NCBI GenBank assembly: GCA_021826655.1
Contig: JAKAZC010000049.1
Span: 1-11,490 of the forward strand
Origin: Actinomycetes bacterium
GTDB taxonomy: Bacteria > Actinomycetota > Acidimicrobiia > Acidimicrobiales > RAAP-2
Length of the DNA: 11,490 bases
Direction: 5' to 3'
Numbering within the stretch: position 1 is the stretch's first letter; every line of letters begins with the position of its first letter. Below the pieces are notes generated by a model. That model was not told the DNA's origin. It made no database searches and was given only the letters and a program-made list of their open reading frames with translations. The position numbers were made by a program, and so were the translations under genes. Of the stretch, positions 10,814 through 11,490 are shown piece by piece.

Positions 10814-11490
10814 CCGGGCCCGGTGGTGACCCCGACGACACCGGCGGGCCCGTCGAACCCGTGCCGGACGTCGAGGTCGACCGGCCGACCCGAGCGGGTG
10901 GAACTGGCACGCACGACATGGCGGGCGGCGGCGCGTCGGACGCCACGGGAGGCGTGCCTGGCGCGCCGGTTGTCGGGGTGTCGACCCGAGCTCTGTCCCG
11001 GGTGGCCCGCCGCCGGGTGGCTGCCCGTCCCGTCGCCGGGCGTACTGCGGCGCTGGTGGCCGTCGGGGTCGTCCTCCTGGGAGTCGCCGCCGTCTCTGCG
11101 CTCGCTCCACCGCCCTCCGCCCCGTCGAGCCCGCAGACGGGCGGTGGCGCTGTCGTCGCCCCCATCGGGGCCCACGCCTCGTCGCTCTTCTGCACCACCG
11201 GGGCAGGGACCGATGCCGGAGCGGGCGCATCGGCGACCGTCGTGCTCACCAATACCTCCCGGACCGAGGCGGTCGGGCTCGAGTCCGCAGTGTCGGAGTC
11301 AGGGGGTCCGGTGCAGACGAAGGTCGTCGTCCCCGCGCTGGGGTCCCTCGTGGTCGACCCGGCAGCCGGACTCCCGGCCGGTGGGACGGCGTCGTCGTTC
11401 TCGTTCGCCGCCGGTGGGGTGGTCGGAACCGCGGTGGTGGCCGGCCCCCAGGGGTGGAGCACGGCGCCCTGCTCCACCCAGGTGTCGTCC
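10810..11490 (+). CDS. DUF5719-like membrane-anchored protein, N-terminal part (runs off window)
   Basis: An open frame of 227 codons with no stop before the window end. It starts at the ATG at 10810, which overlaps the preceding TGA as ATGA and has GGGGAG 5 nt upstream. The layout is: an acidic/Gly-rich disordered N terminus (1-55); a basic stretch RVARRRVAARPVAGR (64-78); one membrane span AALVAVGVVLLGVAAVSALA (80-99); a Pro/Ser linker; then an extracytoplasmic domain with LFCTTGAGTDAGAGASATVVLTNTSRTEAVGLESAV and SFAAGGVVGTAVVAGPQGWSTAPCS. The cysteines C128 and C221 could form a disulfide. The C.TG..... V.L.N pattern, the G-V-V-G.AVV strand and the GWSTAPC block resemble DUF5719 proteins, whose genes follow large GT2/membrane glycosyltransferases in actinobacteria (from memory). 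Biochemical function is unknown; the topology and coupling suggest it partners the upstream enzyme outside the membrane. The family call is moderately sure; the gene itself is well supported. Confidence 0.8.
   Translation, partial: MTGPGGDPDDTGGPVEPVPDVEVDRPTRAGGTGTHDMAGGGASDATGGVPGAPVVGVSTRALSRVARRRVAARPVAGRTAALVAVGVVLLGVAAVSALAPPPSAPSSPQTGGGAVVAPIGAHASSLFCTTGAGTDAGAGASATVVLTNTSRTEAVGLESAVSESGGPVQTKVVVPALGSLVVDPAAGLPAGGTASSFSFAAGGVVGTAVVAGPQGWSTAPCSTQVSS

Noticed and set aside
10290..11477. A 395-codon minus-strand open frame opposite the DUF5719-like gene.
   Set aside because: Pro/Thr/Ala/Arg-rich translation without domains; the plus strand has an ATGA-coupled frame with a ribosome binding site, a membrane span and a recognisable domain.
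1..11490. Search for a mobile element, CRISPR array, toxin-antitoxin or phage-like defence system.
   Set aside because: No transposase, integrase, regularly spaced repeats, nuclease or toxin-like protein was visible on either strand; all long frames are explained by F420, glycosylation and envelope genes.

Overview
The window looks like chromosomal DNA of a high-GC Gram-positive bacterium (Actinomycetota). I lean towards Acidimicrobiia or a related F420-making lineage. The reasons are very high GC with a strong third-position GC bias, frequent GTG starts, apparently leaderless start sites (a TAGNNT hexamer 6-10 nt before the start codon), adjacent coenzyme F420 genes (cofD, cofE), and a GT2/membrane glycosyltransferase followed by a DUF5719-like protein. 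The phylum call is fairly safe; the class is inference.

Layout, left to right. (1) The 3' end of an FKBP-type prolyl isomerase on the + strand (to 253). (2) A minus-strand F420 operon read from about 2021 down to 285: a TAGCCT -10 hexamer, a 12-codon mini-ORF whose stop overlaps the cofD start, cofD, and cofE overlapping cofD by 8 nt. (3) A divergent plus-strand run (2116-6517) of three consecutive GT4 glycosyltransferases and an Rmd-type GDP-4-keto-6-deoxymannose reductase, all overlapping or abutting. The first three genes are linked by 4-nt and 11-nt overlaps. The reductase has its own -10-like hexamer, which contains the stop codon of the third glycosyltransferase. (4) A convergent spacer with two strong hairpins. 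(5) A small minus-strand coiled-coil protein (6690-7088) of unknown function, with a canonical Shine-Dalgarno and, about 100 nt upstream, an AT-rich island holding a perfect TGTATA-N8-TATACA dyad. (6) A plus-strand pair: a 1122-residue protein with a cytoplasmic GT2 domain, a polytopic membrane region and an extracytoplasmic part, then by ATGA overlap the start of a membrane-anchored DUF5719-like protein that runs off the window.

Working together: cofD and cofE act in consecutive steps of F420 assembly. The GT4 trio plus Rmd most simply form part of a cell-surface polysaccharide locus, probably using GDP-D-rhamnose; the partner dehydratase Gmd and any exporter are not in the window. The GT2/membrane protein and DUF5719 partner look like a second envelope glycan module whose product is not known to me.

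No tRNA, rRNA, CRISPR array, insertion sequence or phage gene was seen. I did not see a clear new defence or mobile system. The most interesting items are the cofD leader mini-ORF, the dyad operator upstream of the coiled-coil gene, the D-rhamnan-like gene set, and the mutually exclusive hairpins inside the GT2/membrane gene.
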